Positions 17,619 through 27,256 of a DNA stretch of 64,000 nt are shown here, in pieces. Origin of the DNA: Clostridium vitabionis (lineage in GTDB: Bacteria > Bacillota > Clostridia > Lachnospirales > Lachnospiraceae); assembly GCF_015351765.1 (NCBI RefSeq), contig NZ_JADKQA010000001.1, positions 62,001-126,000 of the forward strand, read 5' to 3'. A program made the position numbers and the translations under genes. Positions within the stretch are counted from its first letter, which is position 1, and each line of letters starts with the position of its first letter. The notes beneath the pieces are model-generated. The model was not told where the DNA came from and ran no database searches. It saw nothing but the letters and a program-made list of their open reading frames with translations.

Positions 17619-18704
17619 ATGAACTATTCGATTGCTGTGATTCCCGGTGACGGCATTGGCCCGGAGATTGTCCGCGAGGCCTGCCATGTCCTTGACCGTG
17701 TCGGGGAGGTTTACGGCCATCAGTTTTCTTACACGGAAGTGGATATGGGCGGCTGCTCGATCGACAAGTACGGCGTCCCGCTGACGGACGAGGCGCTCGA
17801 GACGGCGAGGAAGAGCGACGCGGTGCTGCTCGGCGCGGTCGGCGGCAAGGTTGGCAATTCCCGCTGGTATGATGTCGCCCCGAACCTCCGCCCGGAGGCC
17901 GGCCTTCTGGCGATCCGCAAGGGGCTCGGCCTGTTTGCGAACCTCCGTCCGGCTTACCTTTTTGATGAGCTGGCATCTGCCTGCCCGCTGAAGCCGGAGA
18001 TCATCGGCGACGGCTTTGACTTGATCATTGTCCGCGAGCTGACCGGCGGCCTGTATTTTGGTGCCCGCCACACCGAGAAGGTGGACGGCGTGGAGACGGC
18101 GGTCGACACGCTGACCTACAGCGAGAAGGAGATCCGCCGGGTGGCGGTCAAGGCCTTCGAGATCGCCATGAAGCGGAAGAAACATGTGACCAGTGTAGAT
18201 AAGGCCAATGTCCTGGATTCCTCCCGCCTCTGGAGAAAGGTCGTGAATGAGGTGGCGAAGGATTACCCGGAGGTGACCGTGGATCATATGCTCGTGGACA
18301 ACACCGCGATGCAGCTGGTCATGAATCCGCGCCAATTTGACGTCATCCTGACGGAAAATATGTTCGGCGACATCCTCTCCGACGAGGCGAGCATGATCAC
18401 CGGATCTATCGGTATGCTGTCCTCCGCGAGCCTCAATGAGAGCCGGTTCGGCCTCTATGAGCCGAGCCACGGCTCCGCGCCGGATATTGCCGGCCAGGAC
18501 ATCGCGAATCCGATCGCCACGATCCTCTCGGCGGCGATGATGCTGACCTATTCCTTTGACCTGGATCGGGAGGCACAGGCTGTGCAGGTCGCGGTAAAGC
18601 AGGTTCTCGCTGAGGGATACCGCACTGCGGACATCATGTCGGAAGGCAAGACGAAGGTCGGGACGGTGAAGATGGGAGAGCTCATCTGTGAGCGGATCCG
18701 CTGA
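17619..18704 (+). CDS. leuB: 3-isopropylmalate dehydrogenase
   Basis: Oxidises and decarboxylates 3-isopropylmalate in leucine synthesis. CGGAGG precedes ATG 17619; 361 residues. Motifs: [85 protein letters not shown] and [27 protein letters not shown] and the absence of isocitrate-type residues favour LeuB over isocitrate or tartrate dehydrogenase. leuA, leuC and leuD are not nearby; ilvD follows under its own promoter, so both are branched-chain amino acid genes. Confidence 0.96.
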   Translation: MNYSIAVIPGDGIGPEIVREACHVLDRVGEVYGHQFSYTEVDMGGCSIDKYGVPLTDEALETARKSDAVLLGAVGGKVGNSRWYDVAPNLRPEAGLLAIRKGLGLFANLRPAYLFDELASACPLKPEIIGDGFDLIIVRELTGGLYFGARHTEKVDGVETAVDTLTYSEKEIRRVAVKAFEIAMKRKKHVTSVDKANVLDSSRLWRKVVNEVAKDYPEVTVDHMLVDNTAMQLVMNPRQFDVILTENMFGDILSDEASMITGSIGMLSSASLNESRFGLYEPSHGSAPDIAGQDIANPIATILSAAMMLTYSFDLDREAQAVQVAVKQVLAEGYRTADIMSEGKTKVGTVKMGELICERIR

Positions 18705-18755
18705 TCTGGCCATTGATAAGATGAATACATTTCACCATAAAGATGAGAGTAAGGA

Positions 18756-18784
18756 ATGACAAACGCAAATATATGCGCTATAAT
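18756..18784 (+). promoter_or_regulatory. Predicted promoter of ilvD
   Basis: ATGACA (18756-18761), 17-base spacer, TATAAT (18779-18784), about 75 bases before the ilvD start. It makes the upstream in-frame start at 18743 untenable, because that would precede the promoter. Confidence 0.65.
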
Positions 18785-18859
18785 AACCCCTACCGGCGCG
18801 GGAGGTGCCGGAGAAGCGAAACGAATGGACAGCTTGTCTCGAAGATAACGGAGGTTCCC

Positions 18860-20533
18860 ATGAAAAGTGATTCGGTAAAGAAAGGTATCGCGCGCGCGCC
18901 GCAGCGCTCCCTGTTCAACGCGCTCGGCATGACGAGCGAGGAGATGGCCAAGCCGATGGTCGGCATCGTCAGCTCCTACAATGAGATTGTTCCCGGCCAC
19001 ATGAATATCGACAAGATCGTCGAGGCGGTAAAGCTCGGTGTCGCCGAGGCGGGCGGAATGCCGGTGGTCTTCCCGGCGATCGCTGTCTGTGACGGCATCG
19101 CCATGGGGCATGTGGGCATGAAGTATTCGCTGGTGACCCGTGACCTGATTGCGGATTCCACCGAGTGTATGGCACTCGCCCACCAGTTTGACGCCCTGGT
19201 GATGGTTCCCAACTGTGACAAGAACGTCCCCGGCCTCCTCATGGCCGCGGCGAGAATCAATGTTCCCACGGTATTTGTCAGCGGCGGCCCGATGCTTGCG
19301 GGGCATGTGAACGGCAGGAAGAGAAGCCTGTCCTCCATGTTTGAGGCGGTCGGCTCCTACGCGGCGGGAACAATGACCGAGGACGACGTGGAGAATTATG
19401 TCGAAAATGTCTGCCCGACCTGCGGCTCCTGTTCCGGTATGTACACGGCGAACAGCATGAACTGCCTGACTGAGGTGATCGGCATGGGCCTTCGCGGCAA
19501 CGGCACGATTCCGGCGGTATACTCCGCGCGCCTCAAGCTCGCCAAGCATGCCGGCATGGCCGTTATGGAGATGTACCGGAAGAATATCCGCCCGCGCGAT
19601 ATCATGACGCGCGAGGCTTTTGAAAATGCCCTTACCGTGGATATGGCTCTCGGCTGCTCCACGAACACCATGCTGCACCTTCCGGCGATCGCTCATGAGG
19701 CGGGCGTTGAGCTCAATATGGAGATGGCGAATGAATTCAGCAGCCGCACGCCGAATCTCTGCCATCTGGCTCCGGCAGGCCCGACCTACATCGAGGATCT
19801 CAACGAGGCTGGCGGCATCTATGCCGTGATGAGCGAGCTGAAAAAGAAAAACCTGCTTCATCTGGACTGCATGACGGTGACCGGGAAGACGGTCGGCGAG
19901 AACATTGAGGGGATCGTCAACACGAATCCTGAGGTCATCCGTCCGATCGACAATCCCTATATGCCGGAAGGCGGCATCGCCGTCCTCAAGGGCAACCTTG
20001 CTCCCGATACCGGCATCGTCAAGAGAAGCGCTGTCGCTCCGGAGATGATGAAGCATGAAGGTCCGGCGAGGGTCTTCGACTGCGAGGAGGATGCCATCGC
20101 GGCGATCACCGGCGGGAAAATCCATCCGGGAGACGTTGTCGTGATCCGCTATGAGGGGCCAAAGGGCGGCCCGGGCATGCGGGAAATGCTGAATCCGACG
20201 TCCGCCATCATCGGCATGGGCCTCGGCTCCTCCGTTGCGCTCATCACCGACGGGCGCTTCTCCGGCGCGTCCCGCGGGGCGGCGATCGGCCATGTTTCCC
20301 CGGAGGCTGCTGTCGGCGGCCCGATCGCGCTCGTTCACGAGGGGGATACGATTTCCATCGATATCGAGCACAACGCCCTGAATGTCCTGGTTTCCGATGA
20401 GGAGATGGCGAAGAGAAAGGCAGAGTGGAAGCCGAAGGAGAGACACCTGACCGGGTATCTTGCCCGCTACGCGAAGCTGGTGACCTCCGGCAACCGCGGC
20501 GCGATACTCTCCGATGGAAACGAGAAAGCGTAA
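18860..20533 (+). CDS. ilvD: Dihydroxy-acid dehydratase
   Basis: Dehydrates 2,3-dihydroxy-isovalerate and -methylvalerate in valine and isoleucine synthesis, using an Fe-S cluster. Start ATG 18860, just after CGGAGG; the reading frame is open 39 codons further upstream but that part is not protein-like. The 557-residue product has the cluster cysteines in NCDKNVPG and [19 protein letters not shown], plus [33 protein letters not shown] and [21 protein letters not shown]. Length and motifs are canonical. Confidence 0.97.
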   Translation: MKSDSVKKGIARAPQRSLFNALGMTSEEMAKPMVGIVSSYNEIVPGHMNIDKIVEAVKLGVAEAGGMPVVFPAIAVCDGIAMGHVGMKYSLVTRDLIADSTECMALAHQFDALVMVPNCDKNVPGLLMAAARINVPTVFVSGGPMLAGHVNGRKRSLSSMFEAVGSYAAGTMTEDDVENYVENVCPTCGSCSGMYTANSMNCLTEVIGMGLRGNGTIPAVYSARLKLAKHAGMAVMEMYRKNIRPRDIMTREAFENALTVDMALGCSTNTMLHLPAIAHEAGVELNMEMANEFSSRTPNLCHLAPAGPTYIEDLNEAGGIYAVMSELKKKNLLHLDCMTVTGKTVGENIEGIVNTNPEVIRPIDNPYMPEGGIAVLKGNLAPDTGIVKRSAVAPEMMKHEGPARVFDCEEDAIAAITGGKIHPGDVVVIRYEGPKGGPGMREMLNPTSAIIGMGLGSSVALITDGRFSGASRGAAIGHVSPEAAVGGPIALVHEGDTISIDIEHNALNVLVSDEEMAKRKAEWKPKERHLTGYLARYAKLVTSGNRGAILSDGNEKA

Positions 20534-20587
20534 TCAGAAGACAAGGCGCTTTTCTGCTTGTATAAAGAAAAATACAGGAACTGTTCC

Positions 20588-20634
20588 GGAACCCCGCATC
20601 CCGCGAGAATTTGCTTTACGGGATGCGGGGTTCC
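20588..20634 (+). terminator. Perfect 16-bp hairpin after ilvD, without a T-run
   Basis: GGAACCCCGCATCCCG (20588-20603) pairs perfectly with CGGGATGCGGGGTTCC (20619-20634) around a 15-base loop. The next bases (cggcgc) hold no U-tract. It may stop transcription with factor help, or protect the 3' end of the ilvD mRNA. Confidence 0.6.
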
Positions 20635-20691
20635 CGGCGCTTCCCCCGCATGTGCTGAACAGGAATATGATATTTTTTTCTCAATAAGGAG

Positions 20692-20721
20692 TTGAATAAT
20701 CCGCACGGATGAGTTTATAAT
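20692..20721 (+). promoter_or_regulatory. Predicted promoter of the serC-serA operon
   Basis: TTGAAT (20692-20697), 18-base spacer, consensus TATAAT (20716-20721), 41 bases before serC. Confidence 0.7.
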
Positions 20722-20762
20722 GATTTCCTAGTATTATCTACAAAACAGAGAGGAGATTTATT

Positions 20763-21848
20763 ATGAGCAGAGTCTACAATTTCGCTGCAGGGCCGGCAGT
20801 TCTGCCGGAGGAAGTCCTGAAAGAGGCTCAGGCAGAGATGCTTGAGTATAAGGACACCGGCATGTCCGTTATGGAGATGAGCCATCGATCTAAGGACTTC
20901 CAGAATATTATCGACGCCGCGGAACAAGACCTCCGCGACCTGATGAATATCCCCGATAACTATAAAGTCCTGTTTATCCAGGGCGGCGGCAATACCCAGT
21001 TCGCCATGGTTCCAATGAACCTGATGAAGAACCGCGTAGCGGACTATATCATCACCGGCCAGTGGGCAAAGAAGGCATGGAAGGAAGCGCAGATCTTCGG
21101 CACCGCCAACGCGATTGCCTCCAGCGAGGACAAGACATTTTCCTATATTCCGGACTGCTCTGACCTTCCGGTTGACGAGAACGCGGATTATGTCTACATC
21201 TGCATGAACAATACGATCTACGGCACCTGCTTCCATGAGCTGCCGAACACCAAGGGCAAGGATCTGGTGGCAGACATTTCCTCCTGCTTCCTGTCCGGAC
21301 CGCTGGATGTGTCGAAGTTCGGCATCCTCTGGGGCGGCGTGCAGAAGAATGTCGGCCCGGCAGGGCTTGCGATCGCCATTGTCCGCGAGGATCTGATCCG
21401 CGAGGACGTCCTCCCGTACACCCCGACAATGCTGAAATACAAGACCTATGCGGACAAGGGATCCCTCTACAACACCCCGCCGTGCTACAACATTTACATC
21501 TGCGGCAAGGTCTTCAAGTGGCTGAAGGCGATGGGCGGCCTTGAGGTGATGCAGAAGCGGAACGAGGAGAAGGCAAAAGTTCTCTATGATTTCCTGGACA
21601 GCAGCAAGCTCTTCAAGAGCACCGTCCGTCCGGACTGCCGTTCGCTGATGAACGTCCCGTTTGTCACCGGCGACAAGGATCTGGACGCTAAGTTCATCGC
21701 CGAGGCGAAGGAAAATGGCCTCGTCAGCCTGAAGGGGCACCGCACGGTCGGCGGCATGAGAGCCAGCATCTACAACGCGATGCCGAAGGCGGGCGTGGAG
21801 AAGCTCGTGCAGTTTATGGAGAAATTTGAGAAGGAGAATCTGAAGTAA
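20763..21848 (+). CDS. serC: Phosphoserine aminotransferase
   Basis: PLP enzyme converting 3-phosphohydroxypyruvate to phosphoserine. GAGGAG precedes ATG 20763; 361 residues. It opens NFAAGPAVLPEEVL, contains GMSVMEMSHRSKDF, LFIQGGGNTQFAMVPMNL, the PLP-lysine segment GGVQKNVGPAG, TPPCYNIYI and the C-terminal GLVSLKGHRTVGGMRASIYN. All are diagnostic of SerC. Two bases separate its stop from the serA start, so they form an operon for serine synthesis; serB is not seen here. Confidence 0.97.
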   Translation: MSRVYNFAAGPAVLPEEVLKEAQAEMLEYKDTGMSVMEMSHRSKDFQNIIDAAEQDLRDLMNIPDNYKVLFIQGGGNTQFAMVPMNLMKNRVADYIITGQWAKKAWKEAQIFGTANAIASSEDKTFSYIPDCSDLPVDENADYVYICMNNTIYGTCFHELPNTKGKDLVADISSCFLSGPLDVSKFGILWGGVQKNVGPAGLAIAIVREDLIREDVLPYTPTMLKYKTYADKGSLYNTPPCYNIYICGKVFKWLKAMGGLEVMQKRNEEKAKVLYDFLDSSKLFKSTVRPDCRSLMNVPFVTGDKDLDAKFIAEAKENGLVSLKGHRTVGGMRASIYNAMPKAGVEKLVQFMEKFEKENLK

Positions 21849-21850
21849 TC

Positions 21851-23014
21851 ATGAGACAGATTTTAACGCTGAACGCGATTTCGAAGAAGGGACTGGAGCT
21901 TTTCCCAGATACTTACGAGGTTTCTGATGACGCCAAGGAGCCGGAAGGCATTATTGTCCGCAGCGCCAAGATGCATGATATGACGTTCCCGAAGAGCCTC
22001 CTGGCCATCGCCAGGGCCGGCGCGGGCGTCAACAATATCCCGCTTGACCGCTGCGCGGACGAGGGCATCGTGGTATTCAACACCCCGGGCGCCAACGCGA
22101 ACGCGGTGAAGGAGATGGTGATCGCCGACCTGCTGCTTGCTGCCCGCGATATCCGCGGCGGCATGGCCTGGTGCGAGAGCCAGAAGGATAATGACAACGT
22201 CGGCAAGGACATGGAGAAGGCGAAGAAGCAGTTCGCCGGCCATGAGCTCCTCGGCAAAAAGCTCGGCGTGATCGGCCTCGGTGCCGTCGGCGCCGAGGTG
22301 GCCAACGCGGCCTCCGCCCTGGGAATGGAGGTATACGGCTACGATCCGTTCATCTCGGTCAATTCCGCCTGGAAGCTGGTGCGCGATGTCCGCCATATCA
22401 AGGATGTGGAGACCATCTACCGCGACTGCGATTACATCACGCTGCACACACCGCTCCTCGATTCCACGAAGGGCATGATCAACAGAGATGTGCTCGCGAA
22501 GATGAAGGACGGCGTGGTTATTGTCAACTGCGCCCGCGACCTGCTCGTGAACGACGAGGATATGGCCGAAGCCCTGAAGAGCGGGAAAGTCAGGACCTAT
22601 GTCACGGATTTCCCGAATGCCGCGGTCAACAAGATGGAGCATGTGATCGCGACCCCGCATCTCGGCGCTTCCACCGAGGAGGCGGAGGACAACTGCGCGA
22701 AGGCGGCTGTCCGTGAGGTGATGGAATATCTGGAGAACGGCAATATTCTCAATTCCGTCAACTATCCGAACTGCGACATGGGCGTCTGCGCGACAAAGAA
22801 GAGAATCGCCATCCTTCACCAGAACGTGCCGGACATGATTTCCCAGTTTACGGGCTTATTGTCCAAGAAGGGGCTCAATATCGACAACATGATGAACAAG
22901 AGCCGCGGCAAATACGCGTACACCATGTTCGATTTTGATTCCGACGTGAGCGCGGATACCATTGAAAAACTCACCGCGATCGAGGGCGTCATCCGCCTTC
23001 GGGTGATCAAATAA
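21851..23014 (+). CDS. serA: D-3-phosphoglycerate dehydrogenase with ACT domain
   Basis: Catalyses the first committed step of serine synthesis. 387 residues: an N-terminal substrate domain (IARAGAGVNNIPLDRC, VFNTPGANANAVKEMV), the NAD-binding GVIGLGAVGAEVANAA, catalytic-region HTPLLDSTKGMIN and IATPHLGASTEEAEDNCA (His in the last motif), and a C-terminal ACT domain (IAILHQNVPDMISQFTGLLS) suited to feedback control by serine. It lacks the long intervening domain of some SerA. Co-transcribed with serC. Confidence 0.95.
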   Translation: MRQILTLNAISKKGLELFPDTYEVSDDAKEPEGIIVRSAKMHDMTFPKSLLAIARAGAGVNNIPLDRCADEGIVVFNTPGANANAVKEMVIADLLLAARDIRGGMAWCESQKDNDNVGKDMEKAKKQFAGHELLGKKLGVIGLGAVGAEVANAASALGMEVYGYDPFISVNSAWKLVRDVRHIKDVETIYRDCDYITLHTPLLDSTKGMINRDVLAKMKDGVVIVNCARDLLVNDEDMAEALKSGKVRTYVTDFPNAAVNKMEHVIATPHLGASTEEAEDNCAKAAVREVMEYLENGNILNSVNYPNCDMGVCATKKRIAILHQNVPDMISQFTGLLSKKGLNIDNMMNKSRGKYAYTMFDFDSDVSADTIEKLTAIEGVIRLRVIK

Positions 23015-23034
23015 TCGAAAGATCAGGACAGACA

Positions 23035-23079
23035 GGGCTGCCGGGGGAGAGGACTGCGATTTCTTCCGGCAGCCCCTTT
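23035..23079 (+). terminator. Terminator after serA
   Basis: GGGCTGCCGG (23035-23044) pairs with CCGGCAGCCC (23066-23075), followed by CTTTCC. The T-run is short, so some read-through into the next gene is possible. Confidence 0.65.
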
Positions 23080-23102
23080 CCGGCTTGAGGGAGGAGAAGA
23101 TT

Positions 23103-24395
23103 ATGGCACAGATCCGTCCATTTGCCGCGGTTCATCCGGCGGCAGGATACGAGCGGCGCGTGGCCGCGCTGCCCTATGATGTAGTGACCAGGGCGGAGGC
23201 GGAGGAGATTGTCCGAAAGGAGCCGCTGTCCTTTCTGCATATCGACCGGGCGGAAACCTGGTTTGACCGCACCGTGGACACCTATGACGACCGCGTCTAC
23301 GCAAAGGCGCGTGAAACTTACCGGAAAATGCTCGCGGACGGAATCTATGTCCGGGATGAGAAGCCCGCGTATTATCTCTGCGAGATCACGATGGATGGGC
23401 ATACACAGACCGGGATCGCCGCCCTGGCCTCGGTGGATGACTATCTGTCCGGGGAGGTTCGGACGCATGAGGATACGCGGCTTGAGAAGGAGCAGGACAG
23501 GATCCGGCACATTGGCCGGGTCGGTGCCCAGACGGGGCCGATCCTTCTGGCCTGCCGGGCAGGAAAATCCCTGCGGGAACGGATCGCTGCGATCCGGGAG
23601 CGGAAGCAGCCTGCCTGCGATTTCGTCTCGGGGGACGGCATCCGGCACCGGGTATTCCGCGTGGATGATCCGGAGGATATCCGGGCAATCACGGAAGGTG
23701 TCCGCGATGCCGGGACGCTGTACATCGCCGACGGCCATCACCGCGCGGCCTCGGCGGTGAAGGTTGCCCTGATGAGGAGAAAGGAGAACCCGGGATATAC
23801 CGGGAACGAGGAATACAATGTATTCCTCTCGGTCATTTTTCCGGAGGATGAGCTCCGGATCTTCCCATACAACCGGGCGGTGAAGGATCTCGGCGGCATG
23901 ACAGCGGAGGAATTCCTCACGAAGATCCGGGCATCCTTCGAGATTCTCCGGAGAGTGCCGGCGGGGGAGATTGCCGGCCCCGACCGTCCCGGCGACGGGA
24001 GAATCCCGGAGAAAAAAGGCGAGATCTGCATGCTCCTGGATGGCTTATGGTACACCCTCAGGGCGAAGCCGGAGATCCTCCGGGAGGACGACCCCGTCGC
24101 AGCCCTGGATGTCTCCATCCTGCAGGACAACCTGCTCGGGCCGGTCCTGGGCATCCGGGATCCCCGGACGGACACCAGGATCCGGTTTGTGGAAGGCCTG
24201 CGGGGGACAGATGAACTTATGGCGGAGATCAGCCACGGGTTCCGGGTGGCATTTTCCATGATGCCGACGTCGATGGGGGAACTCCTCCGGGTTGCGGACG
24301 CGAGGGAGAAAATGCCGCCGAAGTCCACCTGTTTTGAGCCGAAGCTCCGGAGCGGGCTTTTGATCCACGATCTCGAGGAACCCCGGACGAAGTAA
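23103..24395 (+). CDS. DUF1015 family protein
   Basis: Start ATG 23103 (MAQIRPFAAVHP), six bases after GGAGGAG; an in-frame TTG 18 bases earlier overlaps that RBS. 430 residues with the family landmarks AALPYDVVTRAEAEEIV, RTHEDTRLEKEQDRIRHIG, LYIADGHHRAASAVKV, NRAVKDLGG and the C-terminal MPTSMGELLRVADAREKMPPKSTCFEPKLRSGL. The function is not established; genomic association with serC and serA is recurrent in Clostridia and suggests a role in serine metabolism. It may be transcribed by read-through from the ser operon. Confidence 0.9.
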   Translation: MAQIRPFAAVHPAAGYERRVAALPYDVVTRAEAEEIVRKEPLSFLHIDRAETWFDRTVDTYDDRVYAKARETYRKMLADGIYVRDEKPAYYLCEITMDGHTQTGIAALASVDDYLSGEVRTHEDTRLEKEQDRIRHIGRVGAQTGPILLACRAGKSLRERIAAIRERKQPACDFVSGDGIRHRVFRVDDPEDIRAITEGVRDAGTLYIADGHHRAASAVKVALMRRKENPGYTGNEEYNVFLSVIFPEDELRIFPYNRAVKDLGGMTAEEFLTKIRASFEILRRVPAGEIAGPDRPGDGRIPEKKGEICMLLDGLWYTLRAKPEILREDDPVAALDVSILQDNLLGPVLGIRDPRTDTRIRFVEGLRGTDELMAEISHGFRVAFSMMPTSMGELLRVADAREKMPPKSTCFEPKLRSGLLIHDLEEPRTK

Positions 24396-24396
24396 T

Positions 24397-24424
24397 TTGC
24401 CAAGCGGCGGGGAGAGAGTATAAT
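24397..24424 (+). promoter_or_regulatory. Predicted promoter of fbp
   Basis: TTGCCA (24397-24402), 16-base spacer, TATAAT (24419-24424), about 30 bases before fbp. Confidence 0.6.
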
Positions 24425-24453
24425 AGGGGGAGAAATCAGGGGGAGGTTCGGCG

Positions 24454-26406
24454 ATGAGAGACCAGGATTATCTGCGGCTTTTGTCGGGAAGGTATCCGAC
24501 ACTGCGCGCTGCCGCGGCGGAGATCATCCATCTGCGGGCAATCGAGCAGCTGCCGAAGGGGACAGAGTATTTTTTCAGCGACCTGCATGGGGAAAATGAG
24601 GCATTTATCTATCTTCTCCGCAGCTCGTCGGGCATCATCCGGGACAAAATACGGGAGACTTTCGGGCATTTTATCTCCGAGGCGGAGGAAATCCAGCTTG
24701 CGAACCTGATCTATTTTCCAGACCGGGTTATCCGGAAAATGCGGGCGGACGGGGAGTTTACCGAGGATTACCAGAAGATCGCGATTTACCGGCTGGTCAG
24801 GATCGCGAAGGTGGTGTCGTCAAAATATACCCGCCGCAAGGTTTTTAAGAAGGTTCCGCAGGATTTTGCCGATATTATCGACGAGCTGCTGAATGTCGAT
24901 GAGAACGACGCCAACAAGAAAGATTATTTCGACGAGATCGTCCGTACGATCATCGCCACCGGCATCACGGAGAACTTCATCCAGGATCTCTGCCGCCTGA
25001 TCCAGAATCTCACGATCGACAATCTGCATATTCTCGGGGATATTTACGACCGGGGGCCGCGGGCGGACCTGATCATGGATGAGCTCATGCATTTCCATGA
25101 TGTGGATATCCAGTGGGGAAATCACGATATCGCCTGGATGGGGGCCTACTGCGGAAACCGGGCGCTGATCTGCGACGTCGTCCGCATGGCGATCAGCTAC
25201 AACAGCTTTGATATCCTCGAGGACGGCTACGGCATCAACCTGCGCCCGCTCTCCATGTTCGCGGCGAAGGTGTACGGGGATGATCCCTGCAGCCGCTTCC
25301 TCCCGCACGAGTGGGACCGCAATGTCTATGACGCCGTGGATTCCGCCCTGGCGGCGAAAATGCACAAGGCGGTATCCATCATCCAGTTTAAGCTGGAAGG
25401 GCAGATCATCCACCGCCATCCGGAATACCGGATGGATGGCCGGAGCATGCTGGAGCAGGTGGACTATGAAAAGGGAACCGTCCGGTCCATGGGCAGGACG
25501 TACGAGATGAAAGACATGAACCTGCCGACGGTGGATCCGAAGGATCCGCTCAGGCTGACCGCGGAGGAGGAAGAACTCCTGCGGACGCTGGAATTCTCGT
25601 TCCGGCACAGCCGCCTGCTCGGCCGCCATATCGATTTCTTCTACACGAACGGAAGCATTTACAAGGTCTGCAACGGCAACCTGCTCTATCACGGCTGTAT
25701 CCCGATGGAGAAGGACGGCTCGTTCGAGAGCATGAATTTTGGCGGGCAGGCGTACGCCGGCCGGGCGCTGATGGACAGGGTCCAGTCCGTGGTGCAGAAT
25801 GCCTATTATCTTCCGGAGGATGACCCGGGAAAGGGAGAATGCGTCGATTTCCTCTGGTATCTCCAGTGCGGCCCGAAATCGCCGGTCTTCGGCAAGGATC
25901 ACCTCGCGTCCTTCGAGCACTATTTTGTGGACGACGCGGCGCCGAAGAAGGAGAAGATGAACGCCTACTACGACCTCAACGGAAAGCCGGAAATCTGTGA
26001 GAAGATTCTCAAGGAGTTCGGCCTCCCGGTGGCAGGCTCGCACATCATCAACGGCCATGTCCCGGTGCGGAGGAAGGACGGCGAATCCCCGGTGAAGGCC
26101 GGCGGGAAATTTTACATCATTGACGGCGGCCTTTCCAAGGCGTACCAGCAGAAGACGGGAATCGCCGGCTATACGCTGATCTATAATTCGTGGCACCTGA
26201 TGCTGGCGGAGCATCGACCCTTCGATCCGGCAAGTGAGAACACGCCGCGCCTTAAGGTTGTGGAGGAGATGCCCGCGAGGGTCATGATCGGGGATACGGA
26301 CATCGGCCGGCAGATGGAGCAGAAAATCGAAGACCTGCAGGAACTGGTGGCAGCGTACCGGAACGGTACCATCAAAGAGAACAATCGGACAGGAGACAGA
26401 AATTGA
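24454..26406 (+). CDS. fbp: Fructose-1,6-bisphosphatase class III
   Basis: Gluconeogenic phosphatase of Firmicutes, 650 residues, unrelated to class I/II enzymes. GGGAGG precedes ATG 24454. Calcineurin-like metal-binding motifs are present: FFSDLHGENEAF, LGDIYDRGPRADLIMD, WGNHDIAWMGA, and HIINGHVPVRRKDGESP with the late histidine. The ending YRNGTIKE fits the family. Its stop overlaps the TTG start of the next gene, so the two are translationally coupled. Confidence 0.95.
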   Translation: MRDQDYLRLLSGRYPTLRAAAAEIIHLRAIEQLPKGTEYFFSDLHGENEAFIYLLRSSSGIIRDKIRETFGHFISEAEEIQLANLIYFPDRVIRKMRADGEFTEDYQKIAIYRLVRIAKVVSSKYTRRKVFKKVPQDFADIIDELLNVDENDANKKDYFDEIVRTIIATGITENFIQDLCRLIQNLTIDNLHILGDIYDRGPRADLIMDELMHFHDVDIQWGNHDIAWMGAYCGNRALICDVVRMAISYNSFDILEDGYGINLRPLSMFAAKVYGDDPCSRFLPHEWDRNVYDAVDSALAAKMHKAVSIIQFKLEGQIIHRHPEYRMDGRSMLEQVDYEKGTVRSMGRTYEMKDMNLPTVDPKDPLRLTAEEEELLRTLEFSFRHSRLLGRHIDFFYTNGSIYKVCNGNLLYHGCIPMEKDGSFESMNFGGQAYAGRALMDRVQSVVQNAYYLPEDDPGKGECVDFLWYLQCGPKSPVFGKDHLASFEHYFVDDAAPKKEKMNAYYDLNGKPEICEKILKEFGLPVAGSHIINGHVPVRRKDGESPVKAGGKFYIIDGGLSKAYQQKTGIAGYTLIYNSWHLMLAEHRPFDPASENTPRLKVVEEMPARVMIGDTDIGRQMEQKIEDLQELVAAYRNGTIKENNRTGDRN

Positions 26407-26945
26407 GAAGAACAGAGTTCCTCGAAGCCCTTCGGGACGCGCTGAACAGCGAGATTGCCCCGGAGGACATCCGCAATAATCTGGATTACTATGATCAGTA
26501 TATCCGCTCGGAGATGGCAGGAGGAAAGAGCGAGGAGGAGGTCACGGATGAGCTCGGTGACCCGCAGCTGATCGCGAAGACCATCATCGATACGGCGGCG
26601 GCCGGCGGCTCCGCTTCCCCGGAGGGCTATTCACCCGCTGACGGATACGGGCCGACCGGGGATACCACCGGGGAGAGCGGCGGAAGTGATATCGCCCGGG
26701 AAACCAGGGAGAGCCGTAAGCGTGAGGACACGGAAGAACAGGGCCGCGATGGCGGGCATGTTCATTTCCATGAGATCGACCTGGGCAAGTGGTATGTCCG
26801 CCTTGCCGCGGTGCTGATCGTGTTTTTTGTGATGTTCCTGCTCTTCCTTGTCCTCGGCGGAGCCTTTGTCTTCATCTTCCGCTACGGCGGGGTAATCATC
26901 TGCTTCCTGCTGGTCTATTGGCTGATCCGCAGGCTTTTCGGGTGA
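26403..26945 (+). CDS. HAAS/DUF1700-domain membrane protein
   Basis: TTG 26403, after AGGAGA, overlaps the fbp stop; 180 residues. Residues 1-65 form a helical HAAS domain (FLEALRDALN, NLDYYDQYIRSEMAGGKSEE, VTDELGDPQLIAKTIID), followed by a charged linker and two adjoining membrane helices at the C-terminus (VLIVFFVMFLLFLVLGGAFVF split, GGVIICFLLVYWLI). HAAS domains usually partner with PadR-type regulators or sensor proteins, but none is adjacent here. Role unknown. Confidence 0.8.
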   Translation: MRRTEFLEALRDALNSEIAPEDIRNNLDYYDQYIRSEMAGGKSEEEVTDELGDPQLIAKTIIDTAAAGGSASPEGYSPADGYGPTGDTTGESGGSDIARETRESRKREDTEEQGRDGGHVHFHEIDLGKWYVRLAAVLIVFFVMFLLFLVLGGAFVFIFRYGGVIICFLLVYWLIRRLFG

Positions 26946-27024
26946 GAATGGCGGCGCGTGTTATCCGCGGGCATATCGGATGAGAATGGTGCCGGACAGA
27001 GAAACGGAAAAGAATTACGTGGTT

Positions 27025-27064
27025 AGGGCGGCTGCCTGGATGAGCGGGCGGCGGCCCTTTTTTC
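27025..27064 (+). terminator. Terminator of the fbp unit
   Basis: Stem gggcggctgcc / ggcggcggccc (one mismatch, one wobble) followed by six T. The rest of the 311-base gap (27065-27256) is an AT-rich stretch holding the promoter of the next unit and nothing else I can identify. Confidence 0.7.
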
Positions 27065-27169
27065 TGCCGCAAGCATGGAAGATTCAGAATGATAAAAATA
27101 TAATATTATACGCGCATAGATATAATAATTCAATAAAATATTTTAAAATTGGATATTCTGTCATTTTTC

Positions 27170-27198
27170 TTGACGGATTTCTGGACAACGTGTATAAA
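27170..27198 (+). promoter_or_regulatory. Strong predicted promoter of the thioesterase-ftsX unit
   Basis: TTGACG (27170-27175), 17-base spacer, TATAAA (27193-27198), preceded by about 90 bases of A/T-rich sequence that could act as an UP element. A second TATAAT at about 27205 follows. Confidence 0.75.
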
Positions 27199-27256
27199 TT
27201 AAAGTATAATGCTTGGGTAGTTTTGCCGGAAATATAAAATCAATATAGAGGTTTTT

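Noticed and set aside
24820-26214. A 464-codon minus-strand frame opposite fbp
   Set aside because: Antisense shadow of the class III bisphosphatase; composition is low-complexity and no motif is present.
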